A stretch of 46,164 bases of DNA from Salinarimonas soli (GCF_008386575.1 NZ_VUOA01000019.1:374979-421142), one strand, 5' to 3'. Numbered from the stretch's first letter, positions 16,416-24,602 are shown. The notes: generated by a model not told the origin, from the sequence alone. Translations and numbers: made by a program.

Positions 16416-18128
16416 CTACTCGGCCGCCATGGGGGCGGGCGTCGGGAAGAGGTCGGGGAAGAAGCGGATGAGGCTCGTGAGCGGGTTCGAGGCCGCCTGG
16501 CCTAGGCCGCAGATGGAGGCGTCGCGCATCACCTGCGCCAGCTCGTCGAGGAGGCCTACGTCCCAGACCGGCCGCTCCATCAGGAGGCGCGCCTTGCGGG
16601 TGCCGATCCGGCAGGGCGTGCACTGGCCGCAGGATTCGTCCTCGAAGAAGCGCATGAGGTTGAGGGCCGCGGCCTTCAGATCGTCCCGGTCCGAGAGCAC
16701 CACAACGGCCGCGGAGCCGATGAAGCAGCCGTACTTCTCCAGCGTCCCGAAATCGAGGGGCACGTCGTCCATGGATGCGGGAAGGATGCCGCCCGAGGCG
16801 CCGCCCGGAAGATAGGCCGCAAGCCGGTGGCCCTCGGCCATGCCGCCGCAATATTCCTCGATCAGCTCCCGCACCGTGATCCCGGACGGCGCGAGCTTCA
16901 CGCCGGGGTCACGCACCCGGCCCGAGACGGAATAGCTGCGAAGCCCCGTGCGGCCGTTGCGCCCGTGGCCCGCCCACCAATCCGCCCCGCGCTCCAGGAT
17001 GTCGCGCACCCAGAACAGGGTCTCGACATTGTTGATGAGCGTCGGCCGGCCGAAAAGGCCGACCTGGAACGGGTAGGGAGGCTTGTGCCGGGGCAGGCCG
17101 CGCTTGCCCTCGATAGATTCGATGAGCGCCGATTCCTCGCCGCAGATATAGGCGCCCGCGCCCCGCCGCAAATGCAGGACCGGCCCGCCCGGCGGCAGTT
17201 TCGCCATCTCCCGGCGCAGCACCTCGATGGAGGCCGGGTACTCGTCGCGGATGTAGATGTAGACGTCGGTGGCCTCGACCACGTGGGCGCCAATCAGCAT
17301 CCCCTCGAGGAACCGGTGCGGGTCGGTGTCGAGGTAGAAGCGGTCCTTGAACGTGCCGGGCTCGCCCTCGTCCCCGTTCACCGCCATGAGGCGCGGTCCC
17401 GGCTCGCCGCGCACGGAGCGCCACTTGCGCCCCGTCGGGAAGCCCGCGCCGCCCAAGCCCCGAAGCGACGCGCCGTCGAGGGCGTCGAGCACCGCCTCGG
17501 AGGTCAGCTCGCCCGCGCGCAGCCGCTCCAGGAGCGCGTAGCCGCCCCCGGCGCTGTAGGCGTCATAGTCGACATAAGGCGGGAGCGCCGCATGGGTGTC
17601 ACCCGCAGCGACCGCTGCCATGACGTTCTCGGGCGTGGCGCGCCGCACGAAGTTGTGGCCGACCTCGGCCACGGGCGCCGCGTCGCACAGGCCCACGCAG
17701 GGCGCGCGCACCACGCGCATCTCCGGCCCCGCCCGTTCGCCCAAGGCGGCGAGCAGCGCCTCCGCCCCGGCCATGGCGCAGGTGAGGCTGTCGCAGACCC
17801 GGATCGTGAGGGGCGGCACCGCCGGATCGCCCTCCTTCACCACGTCGAAATGGGCGTAGAACGTCGCGGTCTCGAACACCTCGGCGAAGGCGAGCCGCAT
17901 CTCGTCGGCCAGCGCCGCGAGATGCGCGGCGGAGATCTGGTGGTAGGTGTCCTGGATCAGGTGGAGATGCTCGATGAGGAGGTCGCGCCGCCGGGGCGCG
18001 TCGCCGAGCAGCGCGCGGATCTCGTCGAGGGCCGCCGGATCGACCACCCGACCCTTCGGGACCGGGCGGCCGCCGCGGCGACCGGAGGGCCTGGGATCGG
18101 GGGCGGGCGCTGTGGAATTCGCGGTCAT
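16416..18128 (-). CDS. fdhB: Formate dehydrogenase beta subunit (NuoE-NuoF fusion, diaphorase)
   Basis: Protein of 570 aa that passes electrons from FdhA to NAD+. Residues about 30-165 are NuoE-like with a 2Fe-2S site (Cys112, 117, 144, 148). Residues about 195-560 are NuoF-like with the FMN/NADH loop GLGGAGFPTGRKW (about 224-236), NGDEGEPGTFKDR, and a 4Fe-4S site in SCGQCTPCR (Cys500/503/506, with Cys540). The fusion is typical of soluble NAD-linked FDH of methylotrophs. First gene of fdhBA; the promoter region is shared with the divergent LysR gene. Confidence 0.95.
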   Translation of the reverse strand: MTANSTAPAPDPRPSGRRGGRPVPKGRVVDPAALDEIRALLGDAPRRRDLLIEHLHLIQDTYHQISAAHLAALADEMRLAFAEVFETATFYAHFDVVKEGDPAVPPLTIRVCDSLTCAMAGAEALLAALGERAGPEMRVVRAPCVGLCDAAPVAEVGHNFVRRATPENVMAAVAAGDTHAALPPYVDYDAYSAGGGYALLERLRAGELTSEAVLDALDGASLRGLGGAGFPTGRKWRSVRGEPGPRLMAVNGDEGEPGTFKDRFYLDTDPHRFLEGMLIGAHVVEATDVYIYIRDEYPASIEVLRREMAKLPPGGPVLHLRRGAGAYICGEESALIESIEGKRGLPRHKPPYPFQVGLFGRPTLINNVETLFWVRDILERGADWWAGHGRNGRTGLRSYSVSGRVRDPGVKLAPSGITVRELIEEYCGGMAEGHRLAAYLPGGASGGILPASMDDVPLDFGTLEKYGCFIGSAAVVVLSDRDDLKAAALNLMRFFEDESCGQCTPCRIGTRKARLLMERPVWDVGLLDELAQVMRDASICGLGQAASNPLTSLIRFFPDLFPTPAPMAAE

Positions 18129-18167
18129 GGCGCTCTTGTCGTTGCCAGCCCATCGAAGCAGACCCTA

Positions 18168-18198
18168 TGATTGATAACAATCACCCAATCTGTATAAT
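18168..18198 (+). promoter_or_regulatory. LysR operator overlapping the lysR promoter (fdh control region)
   Basis: TGATTGATAACAATCA (18168-18183) is a perfect 6-4-6 inverted repeat containing the T-N11-A core of LysR sites. On the plus strand TTGATA (18171-18176), a 16-nt spacer and a perfect TATAAT (18193-18198) form the strongest sigma70 promoter in the window, and the -35 lies inside the operator. This geometry predicts autoregulation of the LysR gene and control of the divergent fdhBA operon, whose start is about 40 bp away. Confidence 0.8.
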
Positions 18199-18273
18199 TC
18201 AATAGATGCCCTCGATCGAACCACGCCGCTGGCCCATCGTCCGCCACCCTCGATCGCCCGGTCACGAGGTCGC

Positions 18274-19173
18274 ATGATCGACAAGCTCGAATACCTCATC
18301 GCGCTCGCCCGCCAGCAGCATTTCGGCCGGGCCGCGGAGGCGTGCGGCGTGACCCAGCCCACGCTGTCGGCGGGGCTCAAGCAGCTCGAGAGCGGGCTCG
18401 GGGTCCTTCTCGTCCAGCGCGGGGCGCGCTACCGGGGCCTGACGCCGGAGGGCGAGCGGGTGCTCGCCTGGGCGCTGAGGATCGTGGGCGACGTGCGCCA
18501 GATGCGCCAGGAGGTGGGCAGCCTGCGCCAAGGCCTGTCGGGCCATCTGCGCATCGCCGTGATCCCCACCGCGCTGCCCATGGTGCCCCAGATCACCACG
18601 CCATACCGCGAGCGCTATCCGGACGTGCGTTTCACGATCCTGTCGCGCACCTCCGCCGAGATCGGCGCCATGATCGAGGGCCTGGAGGTCGAGGCGGGCC
18701 TCTCCTACCTCGACGAGCAGCCCCTGGGCCGGTTGCGCTCGGTGCCGCTCTACCAGGAGCGCTACTGCCTTCTCATCGCCGCCGACCACCCGTTCTCCAG
18801 CCGCGAGACGGTAACCTGGGCGGAGCTCGGCGAGGTGCCGCTCTGCCTTCTCACCGACGACATGCAGAACCGGCGCATCCTCAACCGGCGCCTGGGCGAG
18901 GCGGGCACGCAGGCGCGTACCACGCTCGAATCGAACTCCATGCTCGTGCTCATCGCGCATGTCCGCACGGGCCGGTGGGCGAGCATCATGCCGGCGCTCC
19001 TGGCCGAGACCCTGGACCTCACGGCCTCCGTGCGCACCGTCCGCATCGTCGAGCCCGACGCGGTGCACCAGGTCGGGCTGATCGTGCCCGAGCGCGAGCC
19101 GTTGCCGGCCCTGACGGCGGCACTCTACAAGCTCGCTCAAAAAATGAGCAACAATCTCGTGCTCGGCGCCTAG
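18274..19173 (+). CDS. LysR-family transcriptional regulator, probable regulator of fdhBA
   Basis: Protein of 299 aa, full-length LysR: winged helix-turn-helix at 1-60 (LIALARQQHFGRAAEACGVTQPTLSAGLKQLE), linker helix, then a periplasmic-binding-protein-like effector domain from about 90 (GHLRIAVIPTALPMVPQ). It is divergent from fdhB with a palindromic site between them, which by the usual LysR arrangement makes fdhBA its target. The effector is unknown; formate, or tungstate/molybdate status, are possible. It converges on and shares a CTAG with the small gene at 19170. Confidence 0.92.
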   Translation: MIDKLEYLIALARQQHFGRAAEACGVTQPTLSAGLKQLESGLGVLLVQRGARYRGLTPEGERVLAWALRIVGDVRQMRQEVGSLRQGLSGHLRIAVIPTALPMVPQITTPYRERYPDVRFTILSRTSAEIGAMIEGLEVEAGLSYLDEQPLGRLRSVPLYQERYCLLIAADHPFSSRETVTWAELGEVPLCLLTDDMQNRRILNRRLGEAGTQARTTLESNSMLVLIAHVRTGRWASIMPALLAETLDLTASVRTVRIVEPDAVHQVGLIVPEREPLPALTAALYKLAQKMSNNLVLGA

Positions 19174-19403
19174 TCGGCGGGCCGCGCCGCGACCACGGTC
19201 TCGCGCCGGTCGCAGCGGATCTTCACGTAGACGTCGGGGCCCGTGGCGAGGCCGAGGCTCGCGATCCGGGCCTGCCCGCCCATGGCGCATTCCATGATGC
19301 TGTTGGCGGGCATGACGATCACGTCGAGCGCCGTCTCGCGCGAGCAATCGGGCCCGGGGAGGGTGGAGGCGCAGATGAGCGCCACGGTGAGAAGGTCGGC
19401 CAT
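19170..19403 (-). CDS. Small conserved-looking protein, unknown function
   Basis: Protein of 77 aa starting MADLLTVALICAST, with a short hydrophobic N-terminal segment, three cysteines (ALICAST, GPDCSRE, MECAMGG) and a fourth in KIRCDRRE. ATG 19403 is chosen because GGAG lies 6 nt upstream; an alternative ATG at 19418 has no such site. The TAG stop overlaps the TAG of the convergent LysR gene in a shared CTAG. No function recognised. Confidence 0.6.
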   Translation of the reverse strand: MADLLTVALICASTLPGPDCSRETALDVIVMPANSIMECAMGGQARIASLGLATGPDVYVKIRCDRRETVVAARPAD

Positions 19404-19672
19404 AGAGGTCTCCGGCATCGAAGGACCGGGGCCGCGCCGCGGTCCCGGGGCTGAAAGGCTGCCGGAGCCCTTCTGCCGCCGACGTCTCTTCCGCGGATGC
19501 GCAAGGCAAGCGATGTGCCAGGTGACGTAGGGGACGACGCCCGCGTCATGTGTGGCCCGGCACGCCGGCCGAGGCGGGTTGGGACTAGGGTCCCCTCACT
19601 CGCCACCGGGTGGGACCGGGCATCCTCCGGCTTCCGGTTCGGCGGGCCACCCACTTTCCAAGGACGACCCCG

Positions 19673-20014
19673 ATGACCAAGCTGCTCGCGCTCGTTTCCG
19701 TGCTGGCCCTCACGGCGCTGCCAGGCGCGCCGCTGGCCGGCGAGATCGCTCCCCGGGCGGGCGAAAGCCTCTCCCTGGGCTCCGTCTCGGGAACCCTGTA
19801 CTACACCGTCGAGGACAACGGCTTCCGCGTCGTCGCGACGCTCGCGGCCGAGGACGCCGCGCCCGTCCGCTTCGTGACCACGCTCCAGCCCGGCCAGACC
19901 GCCACGATCTCCGTGCCGCGCGGCCCCGAGGAGAGCGCGCTGGAGATCGAGATCGCCCGGATCGGCCAGACCCTTCAGGTCGCCAAGGCCCAGAAGCTCT
20001 CCAGCCTGAACTAG
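19673..20014 (+). CDS. Small secreted protein, unknown function
   Basis: Protein of 113 aa: a signal peptide (about 1-23, ending PLAGEIA), then a short beta-rich domain (LYYTVEDNGFRVVATLA, APVRFVTTLQPGQTATISVP). It has no cysteine in the mature part. It stands alone between divergent and convergent neighbours and is followed by a long hairpin. An in-frame upstream start is ignored because the signal peptide begins at 19673. Confidence 0.65.
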   Translation: MTKLLALVSVLALTALPGAPLAGEIAPRAGESLSLGSVSGTLYYTVEDNGFRVVATLAAEDAAPVRFVTTLQPGQTATISVPRGPEESALEIEIARIGQTLQVAKAQKLSSLN

Positions 20015-20033
20015 GCTCATGGCCGGGAACGGC

Positions 20034-20090
20034 CGAGAGCGAAGCCCTGGGCGCGACGGATCCCGCAAGGGGTCGTCGCGCCCGCTCTCG
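20034..20090. terminator. Long hairpin between convergent genes
   Basis: Nested inverted repeats: CGAGAGC (20034-20040) with GCTCTCG (20084-20090), and inside it GGGCGCGACG (20049-20058) with CGTCGCGCCC (20074-20083), a perfect 10-bp stem that can be extended imperfectly towards a GCAA loop. It lies between two gene ends, so it is probably a bidirectional terminator. Confidence 0.7.
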
Positions 20091-20091
20091 T

Positions 20092-20517
20092 CTAGCCCTT
20101 GACCTCGAACACCACGCGCTGCGACGGGGCGGTGGTGCCCGGGATGCGCAGCTCGAAGCGGCCGGGGCGGATGGGCACGAAAGTGATCGTCGCCTCGCCC
20201 TCCGCGTCGAACTCGATGCTGTCGAGGCCGAGCGGGCGGATCTCGATACGGTTGATCACCACCTCGTTGATCCAGACGTTGCGGAAGAACTCGGCCCCCG
20301 CGAGGGCCATCTCCTGGCTGCCATCCGAGCGGATGGGCAGGCGGTAATACTTGCCCGTCTCGAGCTCGTAGGGCGCCTCGGCGAGCGGCTTGCCGGCCGA
20401 TAGCTCGATGGGCGCGAGCCGGATCGAGCGGCCCACGAGCCCCGACTGGGCGGAGGCGGCGGCCGGCGCTAGCAGGGCGAGGCCTGCGGCGATGATGAGC
20501 GGGCGGAACCGGTGCAT
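20092..20517 (-). CDS. Secreted beta-sandwich (cupredoxin-like) protein, unknown function
   Basis: Protein of 141 aa: a signal peptide (about 1-23, ending ASAQSG), then strands resembling a cupredoxin or copper-chaperone sandwich (KYYRLPIRSDGSQEMA, NEVVINRIEIRPLGLDSIEF, ATITFVPIRPGRFELRIPG). The His/Cys/Met copper ligands of true cupredoxins are absent, so metal binding is doubtful. It probably forms an operon with the two genes upstream at 20537 and 20806. Confidence 0.65.
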   Translation of the reverse strand: MHRFRPLIIAAGLALLAPAAASAQSGLVGRSIRLAPIELSAGKPLAEAPYELETGKYYRLPIRSDGSQEMALAGAEFFRNVWINEVVINRIEIRPLGLDSIEFDAEGEATITFVPIRPGRFELRIPGTTAPSQRVVFEVKG

Positions 20518-20536
20518 GGGGCGTCCTCTTGGCGGG

Positions 20537-20791
20537 CTAGCGGCGCAGGGCCTTGCGGGCGTCGTTCACGGCGTCCACGCATTCGTCGAACTCCGCCTCC
20601 TTCAGCTCGCGTTCGGCGCTGCGCAGGGCACGCTGGAGAGCCGTGAGCGTCGCTTGGGGCGGGTTCTTGGCGATCTCGGCGCGGATCATCGCGATGCCGG
20701 CGACGCAGTCGGCCTGGTCGTCGGCGAGGGCGGGCACGGGTGCGGCCAGGGCGGCCGCGAGACCGAGCATCGGGACGACGGTTCGGCGCAT
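20537..20791 (-). CDS. Small secreted two-cysteine helical protein
   Basis: Protein of 84 aa: a signal peptide (about 1-23, ending PALADD), then a helical hairpin module with DQADCVAGIAMIRAEIA and AERELKEAEFDECVDAV, the two cysteines likely forming a disulfide. The module is clearly homologous to the N-terminal part of the outer-membrane protein encoded just upstream (20806). No function recognised. ATG 20791 lies 14 bp after that gene. Confidence 0.7.
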   Translation of the reverse strand: MRRTVVPMLGLAAALAAPVPALADDQADCVAGIAMIRAEIAKNPPQATLTALQRALRSAERELKEAEFDECVDAVNDARKALRR

Positions 20792-20805
20792 GGGCGCGTC
20801 CTCCT

Positions 20806-21927
20806 CTAGAACTCGTAGGTGAGCTTCAGCCGCGCCTGGTGACGCGAGAAGTTGTCGAGGTCGAGCCGCCGGTCCGGGCTGTCTGACGCCCGCCCCGCGA
20901 CCTGGGACGAGAACGCCGCCGACAGGGTGAAGCGCTCGCCGAGCTTTGCATACAGGGTCGGGCCGGCGAAGAGGGCGTGGCCCTCGAAGGAGCGCAAGGC
21001 CAGCCCCTCGTAGGCCCGCAGGTAGCGCAGCTCGCCGCCCAGGAAGACGTTCGGCGCGATCTGGAAGGAGACGCCGCCCGAGATCCCGATCCGGCTGTCG
21101 CGCTCGGTCGGGCTGCGCAGGCTGAAGGCGGGGCAGCTCTCGCCGGCGGGATCCGTGCAGTCCGGCGGCCCCTCGATCGGCTCGCCCTCGGCGTTGAGGA
21201 GGATGCGCCGGCGGGGCCGGAACGCCTCCGCCTCGTAGATCAGGTTGAGCCCGGCGAAGACCTTGTCGGGCACCAGGGCCGCGTCGAGGGCGATGCGGGT
21301 TTCGAGGCCCGTGCGCCGCCCGCGCCGCCCGCTCTCCTCGTCGACGAAGCCGAGGGTCGGTTCCGCAACGAGGGTCAGCCCGATCGGGGATTCCTTCCCC
21401 CGCTTGACCACCTGGTACTTGACCTCGGCCGAGAGGCCCCCGAATGCCGCGCCGCGGCGGTCGTCGAGGTCGGGCACGTTGCGGATCGAGAAGGCGTTGG
21501 CGATGGCGCCGATCTCGATGCTCAGGCCCTCCAAGGGCGCGAAGGCGAAGGTGTTGCGCACCGAGCCGATGCGGTAGCGCCCGGCCCGCCGGCCGAAGCC
21601 CCCGACGATCTCGCTCGACAGCTCGAACTTGCCCCGGTCGAGCACGTCCGTGCCCACCGTGAAGCCGAACATGTCCTCCGTCTCTGGCCCTTCGTCCTCC
21701 TTGCCCCCGCGCACGATCTCGGCGCACTCGTCGTACTCCCGCTCGCCGAGCTCGCGCTCGGCGCGCCGGAGGTTGCGCCGCGGCTCCGCGGCCTCGTCCG
21801 GCTTGGAGGCGCGGGCGACGTCGGCGCGAAGCCGGGCGATGCCCGCCTCGCAATCGGCGCGGTCGTCGGCCAGGGCGGGCAGGGCCGCCATCATCGTGAG
21901 GGCGGTGGCGGCCAGGAGGAGACGCAT
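20806..21927 (-). CDS. Outer-membrane beta-barrel protein with N-terminal two-cysteine module
   Basis: Protein of 373 aa: a signal peptide (about 1-20), a helical two-cysteine module (about 21-75, with DDRADCEAGIARLRADV and AERELGEREYDECAE), then a beta-barrel from about 85 with alternating amphipathic strands and a terminal aromatic residue (LKLTYEF), the usual outer-membrane insertion signal. Two further cysteines (PPDCTDP, GESCPAF) lie in an extracellular-loop-like stretch. The substrate is unknown. It is first in a likely three-gene operon with 20537 and 20092. Confidence 0.75.
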   Translation of the reverse strand: MRLLLAATALTMMAALPALADDRADCEAGIARLRADVARASKPDEAAEPRRNLRRAERELGEREYDECAEIVRGGKEDEGPETEDMFGFTVGTDVLDRGKFELSSEIVGGFGRRAGRYRIGSVRNTFAFAPLEGLSIEIGAIANAFSIRNVPDLDDRRGAAFGGLSAEVKYQVVKRGKESPIGLTLVAEPTLGFVDEESGRRGRRTGLETRIALDAALVPDKVFAGLNLIYEAEAFRPRRRILLNAEGEPIEGPPDCTDPAGESCPAFSLRSPTERDSRIGISGGVSFQIAPNVFLGGELRYLRAYEGLALRSFEGHALFAGPTLYAKLGERFTLSAAFSSQVAGRASDSPDRRLDLDNFSRHQARLKLTYEF

Positions 21928-22046
21928 GGGCTCGATCGTTCGCGAAACTGCGGGGAGCCCATCATTCGCACGCGCGCCGCCGCGCGCCAGACCCGCGCGT
22001 TCTTAAGTTTCTCTTCTGTGGCCGCGCGGTGACATCCGGCTCCCGC

Positions 22047-22217
22047 CTATGGCGCGGCCGTCAGCAGGTGGACGGGGTGGCCCTCGTGGGCCGCGATGCC
22101 GAGGGCGGCGAGGGTCCCGGCACCGCCGATGTCGACGGCGAGCGCCGCGAGCAGGGCGAGGGCGGTGAGGGTCGAGAGGGCGCCGATGCGGACGTGCCTG
22201 CGATGAAGGATGGACAT
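22047..22217 (-). CDS. 56-aa single-span membrane protein downstream of the histidine kinase
   Basis: Short protein: a basic start (MSILHRRHVRIG), one strongly hydrophobic stretch (about residues 13-40, with a glycine break) and a His-containing tail (AAHEGHPVHLL). ATG 22217 has GAGAAG upstream. It has its own predicted response-regulator-type promoter (22246-22278), so it is not merely the tail of the kinase operon. Small membrane proteins next to PhoQ-like kinases often modulate them; that is only an analogy here. Confidence 0.6.
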   Translation of the reverse strand: MSILHRRHVRIGALSTLTALALLAALAVDIGGAGTLAALGIAAHEGHPVHLLTAAP

Positions 22218-22245
22218 GGTCTTGGCTTCTCGTTGAGGGACGGCG

Positions 22246-22278
22246 ATCGTGCGCCCCTGAACCTGTCGGAACGCTGAC
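22246..22278 (-). promoter_or_regulatory. Direct-repeat box 1 with -10, upstream of the 56-aa gene
   Basis: On the minus strand GTCAG-CGTTCC-GACAG (22278-22263) is followed after exactly 11 nt by CACGAT (22251-22246). Box 2 has the same spacing and the identical hexamer. Predicted transcription starts about 22 nt before the ATG at 22217. This layout, a direct repeat replacing the -35 element, is typical of promoters activated by OmpR/PhoP-type regulators. Confidence 0.65.
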
Positions 22279-22285
22279 AGGTTCA
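22258..22285. terminator. Perfect 10-bp hairpin over the kinase stop codon
   Basis: TGAACCTGTC (22258-22267) and GACAGGTTCA (22276-22285) are a perfect inverted repeat with an 8-nt loop that includes the TGA of the histidine kinase gene. It could end the kinase transcript, but it coincides with direct-repeat box 1, so the symmetry may partly reflect protein binding. No U-run follows. Confidence 0.45.
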
Positions 22286-23650
22286 GGCGGCGATGGGCAG
22301 GATCAGGTCCGCCTGGAGCCCCCCGAGATCCGAGCGGCCGAGCGTCAGCGTCCCGCCATAGGCCTCGGCCATGTCCTTGGCGATCGCCAGGCCGAAGCCC
22401 GTGCCGGGCACCCCCTCGTCGAGGCGCCGCCCCCGCACCGGATCGAAGCCGTCCTCGGGCAGCCCCGGCCCGTCGTCCTCCACGCGAAGCTGGACGAAGC
22501 CGGGCTCGGGCGCGGGCGTCACGGCCACGCGCACCCGGGAGCGGGCCCACTTGCGGGCGTTGTCGATGAGGTTGCCGCACATCTCCAGGAGATCGGTCTC
22601 GTCCACCCCGACCTGCAGGGCGGGGTCGATCGCGACCTCCACGGCGGGGGCGTCGTCGCCGCCGAGCCGCCCGATGGTCCGCGCAAGGCGCTCGACGATC
22701 GCCGCCGGCGCCACGGCATGCCCCGTGCGGGTGTCGGCGCCCGTGCCGGCGCTGGCGCTGGCGCGGGCGCGGGCGAGCTCGCGGGCGACGACCCGGTCGA
22801 GGCGCTCGACCTCCTCCAGGATCGCGGCGCCCTCGGCGCGCCCCGCGGCCTCGACATCGCGCCCGAGCGCCGCCAGCACGGCGAGCGGCGTCTTGAGGGC
22901 GTGGGCGAGGTCGCCCGCCCGCCCCCGCGCCCGGGCGAGGTCGCCCTCGCGGGCCGCCACGAGCCGGTTGAGCTCCTCCACCACGGGGCGGATCTCGGCG
23001 GGGAACTCGCCCGTGACCCGCCGCGTCCGCCCGGCCCGCACCGCCGCGAGCGCGTCGCGAAGCGCGTCGAGGGGGCGAAGGCCGTAGGAGACGAACACCG
23101 ACAGGGCCCCCACGAGAAGGAGGCCGAGCACCGCGAGGGCCGGAACCATGAACTCGAGGAAGCCCTCGCGCAGCACGTCGAGCTCGCGCTCGTCGAGGCC
23201 GACCGCAAGCCGCACGGGCTCGCGCCCCGAGCCCTCGATGAAGACGCGGCGGGTCACGACGAGGAGGCGACGCCCCTCCGGCCCCGGCACCTCGACCACC
23301 CGCGGCTCGGCGGGACCTCCCTGGGGCGGGGGCAGGGCGATGGTCTCATCCCACAGCGACCGGGAGCGCAGCTCCACGCGGGTCCCGCGGCCCACCTGCC
23401 AGTAGAGGCCGCCGAAGGGGGCCGAGAACCGGGGATCGGGGGGCTCGACGTCGAGGATGAGGATGTCGCCGGGCAGGACCCGCACGTTCGCGGCGAGGAT
23501 GCGCAGGTGGCTGCGCAGCTCCTGGGCGGCGCGGGAGCGCACGGAGGTCTCGAACATGCCCGTGAGCCCGAAGCCCGCCGCCACGAGGGCGAGCATCACG
23601 GCGACGCTGGCCCCGATGGCGAAGCGGCGGCGCAGGGACCCCTGGTTCAT
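22283..23650 (-). CDS. Sensor histidine kinase (PhoQ/FeuQ-like)
   Basis: Inner-membrane kinase of 455 aa: TM1 at about 11-31, a periplasmic sensor of about 130 residues, TM2 at about 167-190, a HAMP-like linker (LRPLDALRDALAAVRAG), phosphoacceptor His250 in DLAHALKTPLAVL, N-box NLIDNARKWA (Asn360/Asn364), and the G boxes DDGPGLPEDG and GTGFGLAIAKDMAEAYGG. It overlaps the response-regulator gene by 4 nt (ATGA), so the two form a cognate pair. The periplasmic part is rich in Pro and acidic residues, as in cation- or peptide-sensing relatives, but the signal is unknown. Confidence 0.92.
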   Translation of the reverse strand: MNQGSLRRRFAIGASVAVMLALVAAGFGLTGMFETSVRSRAAQELRSHLRILAANVRVLPGDILILDVEPPDPRFSAPFGGLYWQVGRGTRVELRSRSLWDETIALPPPQGGPAEPRVVEVPGPEGRRLLVVTRRVFIEGSGREPVRLAVGLDERELDVLREGFLEFMVPALAVLGLLLVGALSVFVSYGLRPLDALRDALAAVRAGRTRRVTGEFPAEIRPVVEELNRLVAAREGDLARARGRAGDLAHALKTPLAVLAALGRDVEAAGRAEGAAILEEVERLDRVVARELARARASASAGTGADTRTGHAVAPAAIVERLARTIGRLGGDDAPAVEVAIDPALQVGVDETDLLEMCGNLIDNARKWARSRVRVAVTPAPEPGFVQLRVEDDGPGLPEDGFDPVRGRRLDEGVPGTGFGLAIAKDMAEAYGGTLTLGRSDLGGLQADLILPIAA

Positions 23651-24318
23651 GCGGGGCCGTCGCGGCGCTCGATGACGTAGCCGTGGCCGCGGCGGGTTTC
23701 GAGGAGCGGCACGCCGAGCTTCTTGCGCAGGCGCGCCACGAGCACCTCGACGGCGTTCGATTCGTGCTCGACGGAATCGGAATAGATGTGCTCGGAGAGC
23801 TCGTGCTGCGACACGACCCGGCCGGCATGGGTCATCAGGTAGGCGAGCAGCCGGTATTCGAGGGCGGTGAGCGCCACCGCGCGCCCCTCGACGGACAGCG
23901 AGCGGTGCCGGGTATCGAGCTCCACGGGGCCGATGGCGATGAGCGGCGAGGTCCGCCCCGCGGCGCGGCGGGTGATGGCGCGCACGCGGGCGACGAGTTC
24001 CTCCATGCGGAAGGGCTTGGTGAGGTAATCGTCGGCGCCTGCGTCGATCGCGTCGACCTTCTCGCGCCAGCCGTCGCGGGCGGTGAGGATGAGCACGGGC
24101 AGGGGGCGGCCGGCGGCGCGCCAGCGCTTGAGCACGCTCACGCCGTCGAGGCGGGGCAGGCCGAGATCGAGCACGGCGGCGTCGAAGGGCTCCGAATCGC
24201 CGCGAAACCAGCCGTCCTCGCCGTCATGGGCCACCTCGGCGACGAAGCCGGCCGCGTCGAGCGAGCGGGCCACGTCCGCCGCGATCCGCCGCTCGTCCTC
24301 GACCACCAGGATCCGCAT
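23647..24318 (-). CDS. OmpR/PhoP-family response regulator
   Basis: Protein of 223 aa: a receiver domain at 1-115 with acidic pocket (Glu7/Asp8), phosphoacceptor Asp51 (VLDLGLP), Thr in LILTARD and Lys101 (LTKPFR); a winged-helix DNA-binding domain at about 130-220 (ALTALEYRLLAYLMTHAGRVVSQHEL, VLVARLRKKLG, ETRRGHGYVIE). ATG 24318 is chosen since MRILVVEDE is the canonical N-terminus; the open frame further upstream is spurious. It lies 2 bp after the PepSY gene and probably binds the four direct-repeat boxes found nearby. Confidence 0.94.
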   Translation of the reverse strand: MRILVVEDERRIAADVARSLDAAGFVAEVAHDGEDGWFRGDSEPFDAAVLDLGLPRLDGVSVLKRWRAAGRPLPVLILTARDGWREKVDAIDAGADDYLTKPFRMEELVARVRAITRRAAGRTSPLIAIGPVELDTRHRSLSVEGRAVALTALEYRLLAYLMTHAGRVVSQHELSEHIYSDSVEHESNAVEVLVARLRKKLGVPLLETRRGHGYVIERRDGPA

Positions 24319-24320
24319 CC

Positions 24321-24596
24321 CTACTCCTCCGACACGACCGCGAGGGTGCTGCCGTCGAGCACCAGCCGGTGGCGGCGGCCCCCCGTCCCCACGACCTTGA
24401 ACACGTAGACGATACGATCGTGCTCCCGCGCAAGCCGGGTGTCTACGATCTCGCCGGGCTCCACGGCACGGGCCGCCGCGCGGGCATCGGCGAGGGGGCG
24501 CGGCGGCACCTCGGGCGGGCCTTGAGCCTGCGCGCCTGCGGCTCCGAGCAGGCAGGGAACGCAAAGGAGGAGTGGGGAGGGGGCTGTGCTGGTCAT
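24321..24596 (-). CDS. Secreted PepSY-like protein, first gene of the two-component operon
   Basis: Protein of 91 aa with a signal peptide (about 1-24, ending GAQAQG) and one PepSY-type unit (LADARAAARAVEPGEIVDTRLAREHDRIVYVFKVVG, LVLDGSTLAVVSEE). PepSY proteins are periplasmic inhibitors or sensors and often accompany PhoPQ-like systems. The predicted -10 (24603-24608) is so close to ATG 24596 that the mRNA would be leaderless. It may act as the periplasmic signal input or feedback arm for the kinase. Confidence 0.8.
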   Translation of the reverse strand: MTSTAPSPLLLCVPCLLGAAGAQAQGPPEVPPRPLADARAAARAVEPGEIVDTRLAREHDRIVYVFKVVGTGGRRHRLVLDGSTLAVVSEE

Positions 24597-24602
24597 GGTG
24601 CC

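Noticed and set aside
14189-16471. A 760-codon open frame antisense to fdhA, and many similar long antisense frames (for example 4948-6234 region, 22718-23680, 40101-42086)
   Set aside because: They are Arg/Pro/Gly/His-rich mirror frames caused by high GC at third positions of the real genes. They show no family motifs.
20092-20517. A true copper-binding cupredoxin
   Set aside because: The strand pattern is suggestive, but the mature protein has no Cys or His and no plausible ligand set.
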